DNA of 64,000 nt. It comes from Defluviitaleaceae bacterium. GTDB taxonomy: Bacteria; Bacillota; Clostridia; Lachnospirales; WRAX01. The notes beneath the pieces were generated by a model. That model worked only from the letters and a program-made list of their open reading frames with translations, had not been told where the DNA came from and did not search any database. The DNA lies in contig WRAX01000004.1 in assembly GCA_009779935.1 (NCBI GenBank), forward strand, positions 41,693 to 105,692, read 5' to 3'. Positions within the stretch are counted from its first letter, which is position 1; every line of letters begins with the position of its first letter. Position numbers and translations under genes: made by a program. Shown one piece after another: positions 50,492-61,410 of the stretch.

Positions 50492-53400
50492 ATGAGGAAG
50501 CTGAGAACCAGATTGTTTGCCGCATTTCTTGCGGTAATAATGTGTTTTGGGGTTATGGTGCACCCTGTTATGGGTGAGCAGGTTTATGGGCTTGACGGGT
50601 TTGAATTTTCAAGTAACGACCCCCAAGGGCTTTATACCCCTGTGGATTTTAGCCATCTTCCCCAATTGGACGAGGACGGATTCTTTTTTGACCCGGTTGC
50701 AGAAGCTACGCTAAACAATATGTTGGCGGCTTCCGGCCATCTGGATTTTGACTTGATAAGGCAAATCGAACATAACACATTGATGTTTACCTTAGGCGAG
50801 CCCCTTGGGGTTGTGGGATTTTATGATTATCAACTGGCAAATCCCAATGAATTTGTGGATATTACTGTGGAGTTTGTAACGCCGCCATATGTTGCCTTGC
50901 AGTTGATGAGCCAGCGCAATATGCTGCCCATGGCGCTTTCTGATGAAGGCGCATCTTACCAGGTCATTGCCGCATCAGCCCACCATGCTTTTAACCGGCA
51001 GCTTTCTGAAATTGCCGGCCTTGGAAGATCCGGCGTGTTTGTTTTAAGCGAGCATACCAGGTTGTTTAATGGTGTGTTTTTAAGTGTGCCGGCTGGAATG
51101 GTGGAGCAAATTGCCGCCCTTGACGAGGTGTTTTTGGTTTCGCCTATATCGACTTTTGAAACCTTAAGCGAACAACTGCCCCCATGGGATGCGAACCTTG
51201 TATCTGACGATTTTATGCGTGAGCCCTTAGATGTATTTGATATTGATGGCATACGCCAAGATTTAGATGTTTGGGGCAGAGGTGTGCGTGTTGCTGTGAT
51301 GGACACGGGCATCGAATATCGCCACCCTGTTTTCCAGCCATTTGTTACCAATGAAAACGGCATAATTACAGGGCATGACTTTGTGGATAATGATAATGAC
51401 CCGCAAGAGGCCACTTGGGAAGCGTGGAACAGCATGCCAAATCCCCCCGCTTCTCCCAATGCCCAAGGCAGGTATTGGTGGACAACCCATGGAACCCACG
51501 TTTCCGGTTCGGTTGTTGCTATTGCTCCCGGTATCGAAATGTCCCATTACCGTGTGCTTGGGCCATTTGGAACGGGTACAGGCCTTGCAACCACATCCGC
51601 CTTGGAGATGATACACGCAAGGGAATACGACCTTGTTAACATGTCCCTTGGCAGCACAAACCGTAATGTTTGGGCGGCTGATGTGCGCCAAGTAAATCTT
51701 ATGGTGATGGATGGTATCACAATCGTTGTGGCTGCCGGAAACCACGTGCATTTGGGCGAAGGCTCGGTGCTTAATCCCGCCATTGCCCCCCTTGCCATAT
51801 CTGTTGGCGCAGTACATAGGGGCGGGCTTTTGCATCCATGGTATAACGCTTCTGTTGACGGCGGAGCAAGGGTTACAGAGCTTGAAGCCCATGGTTGGGG
51901 ACCAAATCATATATTTCAAGAAAATTTAGCAGGCATCCCTAATATGAACATTGCCGCAAATGGTGATGTGGAATATGTTTATCTTGGTATTGGCTGGTCC
52001 AACGCCGCCCATACGGAATTTGGATTTAATGTTGACTTGGATGCCATTGGCGGCTTGGAAGGCAGGATAGCTGTTTTCCGCCGTGGTGCTGTAACTTTTG
52101 GCAATATGCGTGTTTTCGCCAATGCCAACAATGCGGCGGGCATGATAATTATCAACCACAACACAGGGCAAGATGGGGATATAATGCGTTTTAGCTCATC
52201 ACTTAGCGGCATACAGGCTGCAAACCTTATCCCCACCTTCCTTACATCCCATAATCAAGGGCAGGTGTTTAGCGGTGTTGGCACTTTGGGCACAATAAAC
52301 TTTGGTGCGGCAAACCACAGCCAATTACCAACAACCGACCATACCACCAGCTTTTCATCCATCGGGCCCGTTATGCCCCTTTTCCACATAAAACCGGATA
52401 TTGTTGCTCCTGGTTTTATGGTACATTCTACATATCCATCTTTTGCTATTTATCCCCATAATGTTTGGGATGACTGGGCAAATGCTTATAGCCATCAAAG
52501 CGGCACATCCATGGCTGCCCCCATTGTAGCCGGCCTTGTTGCTTTGTTAATGGAGCAATTCCCGGATGCCACACCTTTGGAGCTTAAAGCAAGGCTGATG
52601 AACACAGCACAGCATATGCCAGAAGTGGGCAACAACACCGTTTACGCAGTGGGTGCGGGCTTTCCCGACATTAGGTCGGCTTTGACCCAGCAGGCTTGGG
52701 CAGCTGTTACCCATGATGTTTTGGGCATTGGCGTACCGGGTGACACCCAAGCCAACCCAATCCCATCCCCCACGGGCATGGCTTCCCTTTCCTTTGGTAT
52801 TTTTAGGCAAGAAATTACATCAAGGGATTTGGAAGTTGTTATACACAATGCAGGCGGGGCTGGCTGGGCAACCTCCGTCACATATCTCTTGCCTGATTTG
52901 ACAGGTTCTATCAGCTTCCCATATGCGGGCGTGTTTAACACAAGCGACAATACATATACAATAACGGTGCGCATGTCATTTACATCGGAATGTGAGCGGG
53001 GCTTCCATCAAGGGCATATTGTATTTACAAATGGCGCACAAAGGATTACTATGCCCTTTGCCGGCAACTTGATGGGCGAGCTGGTTATTACCCCAAGAGC
53101 ATCCAGCGGTATCCTTCGTCCAATCCTTGCGGCATCTGCCGTGCCTGCCGCTTTGCAAGCAAACGGTGCAGGTACAGCATCCCGCACAACCCCTGTAATT
53201 ATTGGCTTCAACGATAGTTGGGGCGAGCATCGTGTGGTGGACTTCTTCGCACGCCGTGTTGACCCTTACACAATGGAATCATATGGCACGGCAATCCCCC
53301 TTGGCTCCCATAACAATATGCCGGCCAATACGGACTTCCACCAAGCCGCTTTGTTGAGAACCGATACCACGGTAGCAACCGGTGTTAGGCCAATTGCCCA

Positions 53401-56400
53401 AACCCAAGGCCTGCATAGGTTTTATATGCATGTAAGGGTGGACGGGCAGCTGTGGGGCGATTATTTTGCTGTTGGAGAATATATTGTTACAGAAACCGTG
53501 CCAACCCTTACATTAGACAATGCCGACGGCATTTTTGAATTTGCCGTGGGCACGCCTACTGTGGAAATTTCTGGTAAGATGGACAGCTGGGCACACGATT
53601 TGGCTGTGGAACATAACATACGCACCCTTGCCTATGAAGATGCATACGGCAACCCGGTTGTGTTTGGCCATACCTTTATGCGCTATGCCTTTGGTGCGGC
53701 ACAGCCAAGTGCGGCAAACTTTAACGGGCGTGGTTTTGGTGCAAGCCCTGCGGCGGACGGTACATTCTCTTTCACCGTAAACACAGGGGCGGCAACCATA
53801 AGAAACCCTATCGTCCTTAATGGCCACGCAAGGGATGCCCATATCTTCACAGACATGTCTCTTTTCGGCGCAACCCTTACAACGGCGGCAGGCGCATTGC
53901 GCACGCCAAATATACAGGTGCGCCTAACAACCCCATGGCCTGTTTTGGATGAGTTAGCTTGGAACGACAACCAACTTACAATATATTTTGACACAGACGA
54001 CAACCCGCCAATCGACTTGCTTATAGCCGGCGACTTCTCCTTCGAATTCTTCCCAACAGCAAACCCGGGCAACCGTGCGCAAGTTGCACATACAACTTTC
54101 GCAAACCCGGCGGGCACGAATTACTTAACCTTTGCCTTTGACAGGTTGCAAGCCGACAATGCAGAAGGCTTGGGCTTGGCGGCGCAAATTGCCCCATTGG
54201 AAGATATAAGCATAACCCTTGTTGTTATTTACAGAAATGAAGAGTATGCCATAACCATTGGTGTGGATGACAATAATTACATTACAATTGCACCAACCGC
54301 AGCAACTGTGATGCAGGGCAACAGCCAACAATTTGCATCAGATATATTTGTGCTGACAAACCCCAATTTTAGCCAAGATGCAATTTGGTCCGTTGTGGGC
54401 AATAGCTCCGACGGTACAAGTATTAATCAAAACGGCCTTTTGACCGTCGCTTTGGACGAAATTCGCCAAGAAAACCGCAATGGTGTGTATTTGTATGTGG
54501 TGGCAACATCTGCTTACAATAGCAGTTTGGTGGCAACGGCCGCCATCAATGTGCAGCATAGGCCGTCCACGGTTTCCACATTAAATAGCCTAAGCATACC
54601 GGGGCGCACCCTGTCTCCTGCTTTTGCCCCTAATGTTCTCAACTACACCCTTACGGTGCCCTACGAAACCACCAGTGTGATGGTCAACTTCACCACCACC
54701 CATTATTTAGCAACAGTAGAAGGTGCCGGCCTTAGAAACCTTGATGTGGGCAACAATATCATCACCATCTTGGTACGGGCAGAAAATGGTATAGCTACCA
54801 CCACCTACACCATAACAGTTACCAGACAGGCTTTGGTGGTTGTGCCGCCTATGACGCCGCCTATCACGGGTGATGACTTTATCATCTGGGATTCCTTTGG
54901 CGGCGACCGTGGCAACGCACCTTTCTTGCAACCCTCCAATGTTGTCGGAACGGATGCAAGCCGCACCCCATCCGAAACCTTTGTAAATGTAATGGGCTTA
55001 AACGAATCCAATACAGAGCGGTCGCTGGCCTTTATGGGTGACACCTCCCTGCGTTGGGAAATTGATTTTAGCCAAATTGACTCGGGTTATGCTCATTCGG
55101 TCGGTCTTGGTGTGGCAAGCACCACCCCAATGCCCCGAATTGAGGGCAGAAACCCCACCAGCATCGGTATGTGGATTAGAGCGGAAGGTTCAAATCTTAA
55201 CCTGAATGGTTTGTTTGCAGGCCTTGCCGCAAATGGCCAGTGGAGCGGCTTCTCCCACGACAATATGCCGCTTGTGGCATTGGAGGCGGCGACACAAGCC
55301 AGCCGATACAATATCACAGCCTATGGTGATTGGCAATTTGTGGAATTTTTCCTTGACACTGCCGCAGATGCCGCAATGAATCAATATCAACAGGCAAGCA
55401 CCTTTATGCCGCAACCCCAACTGTTACTTCCCCAAGCCGACACATTTACCACAGATGCAAGCGATACCTTTATCGGCATTAACCACGGCACAGCTGTGGG
55501 CTATGGTGTATACCATGTGCAAAATGCGGACAGACCTAACCAGCCAGCCACAATTTTCATCGACGGCATTTCCTTCTTCTTTAATTACGACGAAGCAGGC
55601 ACACCCGTTTTTGAAAGCACAGGATTGTTTAGCAACATCACCCGTCCGGAAATGGAAATTGTGCAAATTGGTGCGTATGTCCACATCATCGTCAATGATG
55701 GCAATTTTGGTATTAATATGGACAGCTTAACCCTTACCATGCTTGGGCAGGAGCTTGCAGGCACAAGCCATGTAAGCATCGCCGGCAATGTTATAACCAT
55801 TAACACATCAGCCTTTGACATTGGCATACATAACCTAAGGGTGGAAATCTCTAATAACCTAAATTTCCGCACAGTTTACAACTTTGCCGCATCTGTTGGT
55901 CAATTTTTGCCGCCAATCGAAGGTGATAACTTTATTATTTGGGATACCTTTGGCCCGGAGCAGGGTGCAGCACCCTTCTTCCAACCATCCCGTTTGTCCG
56001 GCATACCGGCGGCGGCAATAAGCGGCAACATAACCCATGTAACCCCGGCCGCCACAGGCATAGCCCAAATGAGCGTTAATTACAGCAACACAGAAGATTC
56101 CCTTGCCTTTATGGGCGACCAGGTTTTCCAATGGGATATTGATTTTAGCCAAACCCATCCCGCCGCACATTCCGTTGGTGTGGGCCCTGGTTTTAGCGGC
56201 CAGCGCATACCCCAATTGGCAGGCAGAAACCCCACCAGCATTGGCATGTGGATAAGGGTAGAAGGTGACGATTTAGTAGACCTTTACAGGATGTTTGTAG
56301 GTGTTGCGACATTGCCCGCCCCAACTGCCGTACAAATATTGGGCAACTGGCGTGGTTTCACACTTTCCAACACAGTTATTTCCCATCCAATGACATTGTC

Positions 56401-59400
56401 AGAAGATGATGGCTGGGTTTTTGTGGAATTTTTCCTTTCCACGGCACCCAATGCTTCAATATTAAATAGCATAGCAAGCCAAACAACTTTTACCGTTGCA
56501 CAGCAGGCGGGTCCATTATATTTCCCCTTTATGCCTGCCGCAGCTGCCAACAATACTTTTGCTGTTGATAGCTTTTTTGGATTTAGCCACGGCGTGCAAC
56601 CTGGTCAAACCATACCGACAGGCCAACAGCAAAATCCCCACAGACCAACAACACCTACTTCAATGTTTATTGGCGGCATAACCTTCTTCTATAATTACGA
56701 CGAAGCAGGCGCACCCGTCTTCGCAAGTACAGGCTTGTTTGACAATTTGTCACGCCCGGAAATTGGGTTTAACCAAAACGGTGATTATCTAAGCATAACC
56801 CTTACAGGTGGTAGCGAACACTTTGCACTTAACATGACAAGCCTTGGTTTGTCCCTAAACAACCAGAGTATCCTAAACGAAGGTTTTGTTTCCATCACAG
56901 GCAATGTGGCAACCATTAATACAGCCCAAATGCAGGATGGTGACACCATTCGTGTGGAAGTGGCCAACAATCTACGCTTCCGCACCGTGGAAACCTTTGT
57001 TTTGGAAGCCGGCTTGGAGCCGTCCAACCAAGCAGTTTTGCATGGCTTTGATGTTTTGGGTGTATCCGCCACATACAACGGAAGCTGGAATGTACAGCTA
57101 CCAACCCAAACAAATCTTGCAGAAATTGCAGTTACGGACTTTACCAATATCCATATTTCACAATTTGCCACCCATGAAGTTTTAGTGGTGGATGCAGGCC
57201 TTGGCTTGTGGACGATAACCGTCACCGCCCAAGACAATACAACTGTCACCCATCACGATGTGGTGTTAACGGTTGTCGAGAATTTGCAAGCACCAACCAT
57301 TACGGGACCCCTTTTCATAGCTCTTGTAGAAGGGTATGATACGGTGTTTACGGAGCCATTTATCATCACGGGCAACCCACAGCCAACCGTTGTTTTGGAA
57401 AGCAACTATCCCCAAATAACATGGGATGCAATCGAAAACAGGCTGGTAATAGCTCCCGGCTTGGGCATTGGCTTCCACAATGTGTCATTAAGGGTGGATA
57501 ATGGCGTGTTACCGACCACATCCCATCGCTTTGCAGTAATTGTAACGGGTGAAGATGGGGAAGTGGCACCGCAAATCTGGGGACCACTTAATATGTCCTT
57601 GGTAATTGGTTATGAAGCCGCCTTTACACAACCCTTTACGGTATCGGGCAATCCCGCACCTGTCGTTTTCCTAAGTGACACCCACGGTGGTTTTATAACA
57701 TGGAATGGCGCAGAAAGTAGGCTGGATATTGCGCCGGGTCTTGAAGAGGGCTTATATTATGTAACCCTTACCGCTGATAATGGCTTTGGACAACCTTCAA
57801 CTGCTTCCTTTGAATTATCGGTGGTGGAGCAAGCCACACCTCCATGGATTGTCAGTAGCTTTTTCCACGAAGGTATGGTAGGTATTAATTATACAGCCGC
57901 CATATTTACCACAGGCACAGGCCCATTTACTTGGAGCATTATAAGCGGAGCATTGCCACAGGGTTTATATCTGAACCCTGTCACAGGTATAATATCAGGT
58001 GTGCCCACCACCAGCGAAACCGCATTTTTTACAATTATGGCATCTAATCCGGCGGGTTTGCATGATACCAGGGAGTTATCCATAACCATCAGTATCCCTG
58101 CACCTGCGGTTGTAGTTGTATCTCCATCACTTATTTACCCCGGCCTTACCCCGGGCAGCCAGCAGCAGTTTAGCTCATTTGTGCTTCCCCTTTCGGCACC
58201 ACAGGAAGTGGTTTGGGATGTTAGCGGCCATGCCGAAGCAACTATATCTTACAATGGCTTGTTGCATATTGGTGCAGATGTGCCATTGGGAACAATCTTA
58301 ACCATCACTGCCACCGCCATCGGTACCAACATCAGCGGAAGCACCACCATTAATGTGGTGGAACGACCAATAATCCCAACCCGCTTACCAGCACCAACAA
58401 ATCTTGATGTTACAGGCACAATGTTAGCCTGGGATGTGGTGGATTATGCCGTGGGTTATCGCATTTATGTGGATGATTCGCCAGTGGGTGATGTGGTTAC
58501 GGAAACCGCTTTTGACTTGGCAAGTCTTAATTTGGGCAATGGCAACTTTACCATACAAGTAAGAGCTATTGGAGAAGGCTTTAATCTAAACTCACTGTTG
58601 AGTGAATATGTTATTTTTATAGCATACACCCCTGTTGTTCCGCAACCTCTGCCTGCTCCAACAAACCTTCATATAGTAGCAAGCACTCTGCGCTGGGATG
58701 CAGTGGCATCCGCCACAGGATATAGGGTGTATGTTAACGGAACAGCAAGAGCTATTGCAACAACAACCAGCATTAACTTGGCCACATTGCAGTTGGCAAT
58801 AGGTGACCACAGCATTCAACTACGCACCCTAAGTAATGGCATAACTAATTTAGACTCTGTTTTAAGTGCTACCATCAACTTCACAATACAACCGCCACCG
58901 CCACCGCAAGAGCCTGATGATTACGAGCCGGAAGATTATCAACACACACCACCAACACAACAGCCAACACCGCAACCCCCACAACAAGCACCACCAACCA
59001 CACAACCGGAGCCGGAACAACAACACCAACAAGAGCAAGAGCCACAACCGCAGCCTGCCCCGGAATTGACAACACAGGCTCCTATAATAGAGTTTGTGGA
59101 CGTTGCCCCAAACCATTGGGCATTTAGCTTTATACAATCCGTGGCCGCCAATAACTTGTTCCAAGGTGTGGGAGAAGGTCGCTTTGCCCCTTCTTACAGC
59201 ATGACAAGGGCAATGTTTGTGCAAGTGCTTGCCAACTTTGAAGATGTGGACTTGGCAGAATTCCAGTCCACCCAAGCAAATGCTGCAAACCCAACCTTTG
59301 CTGATGTACATCCCGCAGCATGGTACTTTGCAGCAGTGGAATGGGCGGCAGGCCAAGGCTTGGTAAGTGGAGTTGGCAATGGTAACTTTGCACCAAGCGA

Positions 59401-59656
59401 CCCAATAACAAGAGAGCAAATGGTGGTTTTAATCAACCTTTTGCTTGAAGCAAGAGGCGTCGAGTTGGCCACCACAGAAACAAATGCGTTTGTAGACCAT
59501 GCCGACATCTCCTATTGGGCGGTGGGCGCAGTAAATGCAATACAAGCAGCAGGCTTGATAACGGGCCATCCTGATGGACGCTTTGCCCCTAGAGATACAG
59601 CAACAAGGGCAGAGGTGGCCGTAGTGTTTTCAAACTTGCTTGAAGCAATTCAATAG
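50492..59656 (+). CDS. giant cell-wall-anchored subtilisin-like protease with SLH domains
   Basis: Predicted 3054-residue exported protein. Order: signal peptide (about 1-29); prodomain; S8 peptidase with D271 (VMDTG), H333 (HGTHVSG), oxyanion N417 (AAGN) and S673 (GTSMAAP), with a PA insert (about 500-600). An Fn3-like region follows, then a cadherin-like sandwich (near 1370-1450). Two tandem repeats of about 350 residues each begin FIIWDSFGGD and FIIWDTFGPE. Next come two Ig-like repeats, a putative-Ig module (GLYLNPVTGIISGVP), two FN3-like repeats, a Pro/Gln linker (about 2810-2868) and three SLH domains. It resembles lactocepin/C5a-peptidase but is bound to secondary wall polymer through SLH. 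Likely role: degrading external proteins. Confidence 0.93.
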   Translation: MRKLRTRLFAAFLAVIMCFGVMVHPVMGEQVYGLDGFEFSSNDPQGLYTPVDFSHLPQLDEDGFFFDPVAEATLNNMLAASGHLDFDLIRQIEHNTLMFTLGEPLGVVGFYDYQLANPNEFVDITVEFVTPPYVALQLMSQRNMLPMALSDEGASYQVIAASAHHAFNRQLSEIAGLGRSGVFVLSEHTRLFNGVFLSVPAGMVEQIAALDEVFLVSPISTFETLSEQLPPWDANLVSDDFMREPLDVFDIDGIRQDLDVWGRGVRVAVMDTGIEYRHPVFQPFVTNENGIITGHDFVDNDNDPQEATWEAWNSMPNPPASPNAQGRYWWTTHGTHVSGSVVAIAPGIEMSHYRVLGPFGTGTGLATTSALEMIHAREYDLVNMSLGSTNRNVWAADVRQVNLMVMDGITIVVAAGNHVHLGEGSVLNPAIAPLAISVGAVHRGGLLHPWYNASVDGGARVTELEAHGWGPNHIFQENLAGIPNMNIAANGDVEYVYLGIGWSNAAHTEFGFNVDLDAIGGLEGRIAVFRRGAVTFGNMRVFANANNAAGMIIINHNTGQDGDIMRFSSSLSGIQAANLIPTFLTSHNQGQVFSGVGTLGTINFGAANHSQLPTTDHTTSFSSIGPVMPLFHIKPDIVAPGFMVHSTYPSFAIYPHNVWDDWANAYSHQSGTSMAAPIVAGLVALLMEQFPDATPLELKARLMNTAQHMPEVGNNTVYAVGAGFPDIRSALTQQAWAAVTHDVLGIGVPGDTQANPIPSPTGMASLSFGIFRQEITSRDLEVVIHNAGGAGWATSVTYLLPDLTGSISFPYAGVFNTSDNTYTITVRMSFTSECERGFHQGHIVFTNGAQRITMPFAGNLMGELVITPRASSGILRPILAASAVPAALQANGAGTASRTTPVIIGFNDSWGEHRVVDFFARRVDPYTMESYGTAIPLGSHNNMPANTDFHQAALLRTDTTVATGVRPIAQTQGLHRFYMHVRVDGQLWGDYFAVGEYIVTETVPTLTLDNADGIFEFAVGTPTVEISGKMDSWAHDLAVEHNIRTLAYEDAYGNPVVFGHTFMRYAFGAAQPSAANFNGRGFGASPAADGTFSFTVNTGAATIRNPIVLNGHARDAHIFTDMSLFGATLTTAAGALRTPNIQVRLTTPWPVLDELAWNDNQLTIYFDTDDNPPIDLLIAGDFSFEFFPTANPGNRAQVAHTTFANPAGTNYLTFAFDRLQADNAEGLGLAAQIAPLEDISITLVVIYRNEEYAITIGVDDNNYITIAPTAATVMQGNSQQFASDIFVLTNPNFSQDAIWSVVGNSSDGTSINQNGLLTVALDEIRQENRNGVYLYVVATSAYNSSLVATAAINVQHRPSTVSTLNSLSIPGRTLSPAFAPNVLNYTLTVPYETTSVMVNFTTTHYLATVEGAGLRNLDVGNNIITILVRAENGIATTTYTITVTRQALVVVPPMTPPITGDDFIIWDSFGGDRGNAPFLQPSNVVGTDASRTPSETFVNVMGLNESNTERSLAFMGDTSLRWEIDFSQIDSGYAHSVGLGVASTTPMPRIEGRNPTSIGMWIRAEGSNLNLNGLFAGLAANGQWSGFSHDNMPLVALEAATQASRYNITAYGDWQFVEFFLDTAADAAMNQYQQASTFMPQPQLLLPQADTFTTDASDTFIGINHGTAVGYGVYHVQNADRPNQPATIFIDGISFFFNYDEAGTPVFESTGLFSNITRPEMEIVQIGAYVHIIVNDGNFGINMDSLTLTMLGQELAGTSHVSIAGNVITINTSAFDIGIHNLRVEISNNLNFRTVYNFAASVGQFLPPIEGDNFIIWDTFGPEQGAAPFFQPSRLSGIPAAAISGNITHVTPAATGIAQMSVNYSNTEDSLAFMGDQVFQWDIDFSQTHPAAHSVGVGPGFSGQRIPQLAGRNPTSIGMWIRVEGDDLVDLYRMFVGVATLPAPTAVQILGNWRGFTLSNTVISHPMTLSEDDGWVFVEFFLSTAPNASILNSIASQTTFTVAQQAGPLYFPFMPAAAANNTFAVDSFFGFSHGVQPGQTIPTGQQQNPHRPTTPTSMFIGGITFFYNYDEAGAPVFASTGLFDNLSRPEIGFNQNGDYLSITLTGGSEHFALNMTSLGLSLNNQSILNEGFVSITGNVATINTAQMQDGDTIRVEVANNLRFRTVETFVLEAGLEPSNQAVLHGFDVLGVSATYNGSWNVQLPTQTNLAEIAVTDFTNIHISQFATHEVLVVDAGLGLWTITVTAQDNTTVTHHDVVLTVVENLQAPTITGPLFIALVEGYDTVFTEPFIITGNPQPTVVLESNYPQITWDAIENRLVIAPGLGIGFHNVSLRVDNGVLPTTSHRFAVIVTGEDGEVAPQIWGPLNMSLVIGYEAAFTQPFTVSGNPAPVVFLSDTHGGFITWNGAESRLDIAPGLEEGLYYVTLTADNGFGQPSTASFELSVVEQATPPWIVSSFFHEGMVGINYTAAIFTTGTGPFTWSIISGALPQGLYLNPVTGIISGVPTTSETAFFTIMASNPAGLHDTRELSITISIPAPAVVVVSPSLIYPGLTPGSQQQFSSFVLPLSAPQEVVWDVSGHAEATISYNGLLHIGADVPLGTILTITATAIGTNISGSTTINVVERPIIPTRLPAPTNLDVTGTMLAWDVVDYAVGYRIYVDDSPVGDVVTETAFDLASLNLGNGNFTIQVRAIGEGFNLNSLLSEYVIFIAYTPVVPQPLPAPTNLHIVASTLRWDAVASATGYRVYVNGTARAIATTTSINLATLQLAIGDHSIQLRTLSNGITNLDSVLSATINFTIQPPPPPQEPDDYEPEDYQHTPPTQQPTPQPPQQAPPTTQPEPEQQHQQEQEPQPQPAPELTTQAPIIEFVDVAPNHWAFSFIQSVAANNLFQGVGEGRFAPSYSMTRAMFVQVLANFEDVDLAEFQSTQANAANPTFADVHPAAWYFAAVEWAAGQGLVSGVGNGNFAPSDPITREQMVVLINLLLEARGVELATTETNAFVDHADISYWAVGAVNAIQAAGLITGHPDGRFAPRDTATRAEVAVVFSNLLEAIQ

Positions 59657-59669
59657 TGCCACCCATAAG

Positions 59670-59707
59670 AAAAACAGTTATTTTCCCTTTGGAAAATAAC
59701 TGTTTTT
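59670..59707. terminator. terminator after the giant protease
   Basis: AAAAACAGTTATTTTCC pairs exactly with GGAAAATAACTGTTTTT, four-base loop, ending in a T-run. Confidence 0.93.
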
Positions 59708-59963
59708 CTGTGTTCATCAAGTTGGATGCCGTATACACCAATGTTAAAAAGTGGTGTCTGGATTTTTGGAACTATGGCCTTCGTGGATGGTGGACGAAGG
59801 CATAACACTTGTGGTGAGTATTTTCGCAACCTTGGTGTATCTCTATAAGTACAAGATTTTCCTAAGGCTTTGCGGATTTTTTTGGGTGCATACTGACTGA
59901 TTTAGAACACAAAGTCTCTTGGGGTAGCTTCTTCTTGCCAATGCCAAGTGGAATATATGCGTT
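59708..59963. other. non-coding stretch, probable IS debris
   Basis: No gene seen. It holds a GCCTTCGT/ACGAAGGC hairpin at about 59777-59801 and an inverted ATACACCAA/TTGGTGTAT pair (about 59732-59841). Together with the IS3 remnant just downstream it may be the rest of a degraded insertion sequence. Confidence 0.35.
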
Positions 59964-60242
59964 ATGTTTCATAGTGAGCAAGGTAGGCCAGCATACAGCA
60001 TAACCTTCCATTGCCGTAGGGAATTGAATCTATCGCCATTTAAGTACATAGAGAGCTTATATAACAAAGATAGACCTCATTCAACCAATGATTTTCTTCG
60101 CCTAATGAAAAGGAAAAGGGATTTGGTGGAGAGTGATAAGCTTTTTTATAAAATTGTGCCTATTTTACTGATTATGGCTCAGCTTTCGATAAATGAGCTA
60201 GGTTGCTTCGTTAGTGTATCTACTTTGGATTCTTATTGTTAG
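59964..60242 (+). pseudogene. remnant of an IS3-type transposase C-terminus
   Basis: A 92-codon frame. FHSEQGRPAYS resembles the HSDxGxQY block and FKYIESLYNKDRPHSTNDFL the FxYIExxYNxxRxHSxLxxL block of IS3/IS150 OrfB, but the roughly 50 residues normally between them, including the catalytic Glu, are missing. The tail (MKRKRDLVE onward) is unrelated to the family. It is a deleted fragment, not a working gene. Confidence 0.6.
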
Positions 60243-60315
60243 TTAAAAAATGTAATCTCAAAGCTGTTCATACTTGTTCCGTATAGTTATGTTGCACGCA
60301 TTTTACCGTGCACTA

Positions 60316-61287
60316 CTACAGCCGTATTTCTATTTCTGTGAAGCCATCTGTGTGGTGTATTAGATAGGGGTACATTTGCTGGTCGGCTATTATTTGTAGT
60401 ATTTCGGGTAGTTGGTCTTCGGTGTGTAGGGAGTGGCGGGAGGTGAAGGTGTGGAGATAGGGGTCATATGGGCAGTCTGGTTCGATTGAGATGATGTGCG
60501 TTTCTCCAAGAAATACTGTATCAGCGAAGAAAACCACCCGCAGTACGTCGCCTACTTGTATGTTGCCGTTTAGTACTTCTGTTACAGTAACGTAATATAT
60601 ATCAGTTTCTATCCAATCTCTCGAAGCTTGCATATTCACCAAACGTCTTATTTCGGTGATATCCACAACCACAACATACGGCGAACCAGTAATTATCTCC
60701 GTCAAGTCATCAGACCTAATATAACCTCTCGCTGGTGTGTTGTTTTGCGTTACCTCGGTGGCGTATGAAATTATGCTATCCTTTGCAAGGTTTCTACTGT
60801 TGAAGTTCATGCCTGTGGAGTGTTGATTAAGTGGCTCGTTGTACAATGTAGCGCTTTGTGGATTGTTTAGGTCGAGTGTGAGGTCTGTTAAGAACATGAA
60901 GCCATCTTCGTGCGTGTAAGAATAAACATCGCTAATCTTCACCAAGGGGAGTAAATATTGTGTATCTGTGGTAAAACTACGCCTTTCACCCGAGAACAAA
61001 TACACAAATATCCTATCAGCAGCATCACCGAATATCCTATCATGTACTATGAATTCAAGCTCCATGGAATGTTGCCCAAAAGGCCTGCGTGTTACATATT
61101 GGGCAACAACCACATCGGTGGCATACATTAACACGTCTTCAAATGTCCAAGGTAATCTCACGCCCATTTCATAGCCTGATGTTGAGTTGCCTTGTATGTG
61201 TTGTGTGTTTGGTGGGTTGCAGGCGGTTAATAATAAAGCGGTCATTATTAGCACAATTACGACTTTCATTATGTGACTTCTATTCAT
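60316..61287 (-). CDS. lipoprotein, tandem paralogue A
   Basis: Predicted 323-residue lipoprotein with lipobox LLLTAC (Cys near 21). ATG 61287 is chosen because AAAGGAG lies about ten bases upstream; the open frame continues to 61401 without a ribosome site. The mature region has WTFEDVLMYATDVVVAQYV, HDRIFGDAADRIFVY and a highly conserved C-terminal block (THIISIEPDCPYDPY, TFTSRHSLHTEDQLPEI). It is 47% or so alike to the next gene by eye, much more at the C-terminus. I recognise no family. Confidence 0.75.
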   Translation of the reverse strand: MNRSHIMKVVIVLIMTALLLTACNPPNTQHIQGNSTSGYEMGVRLPWTFEDVLMYATDVVVAQYVTRRPFGQHSMELEFIVHDRIFGDAADRIFVYLFSGERRSFTTDTQYLLPLVKISDVYSYTHEDGFMFLTDLTLDLNNPQSATLYNEPLNQHSTGMNFNSRNLAKDSIISYATEVTQNNTPARGYIRSDDLTEIITGSPYVVVVDITEIRRLVNMQASRDWIETDIYYVTVTEVLNGNIQVGDVLRVVFFADTVFLGETHIISIEPDCPYDPYLHTFTSRHSLHTEDQLPEILQIIADQQMYPYLIHHTDGFTEIEIRL

Positions 61288-61410
61288 CGCAATCAACTCC
61301 TTTGAAAGGCGGCTTTCCTGCACCGTGGGCATGTTATGGATGCAACATTCTTGGATTGCTATCACTATCGCTATCGCACACTTAGCTTGCTTGCTACACA
61401 CCGCATACTG

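Noticed and set aside
58862..59419. 185-codon minus-strand frame rich in Cys, Trp and Leu
   Set aside because: It is the complement of the Pro/Gln linker and SLH region of the giant protease.
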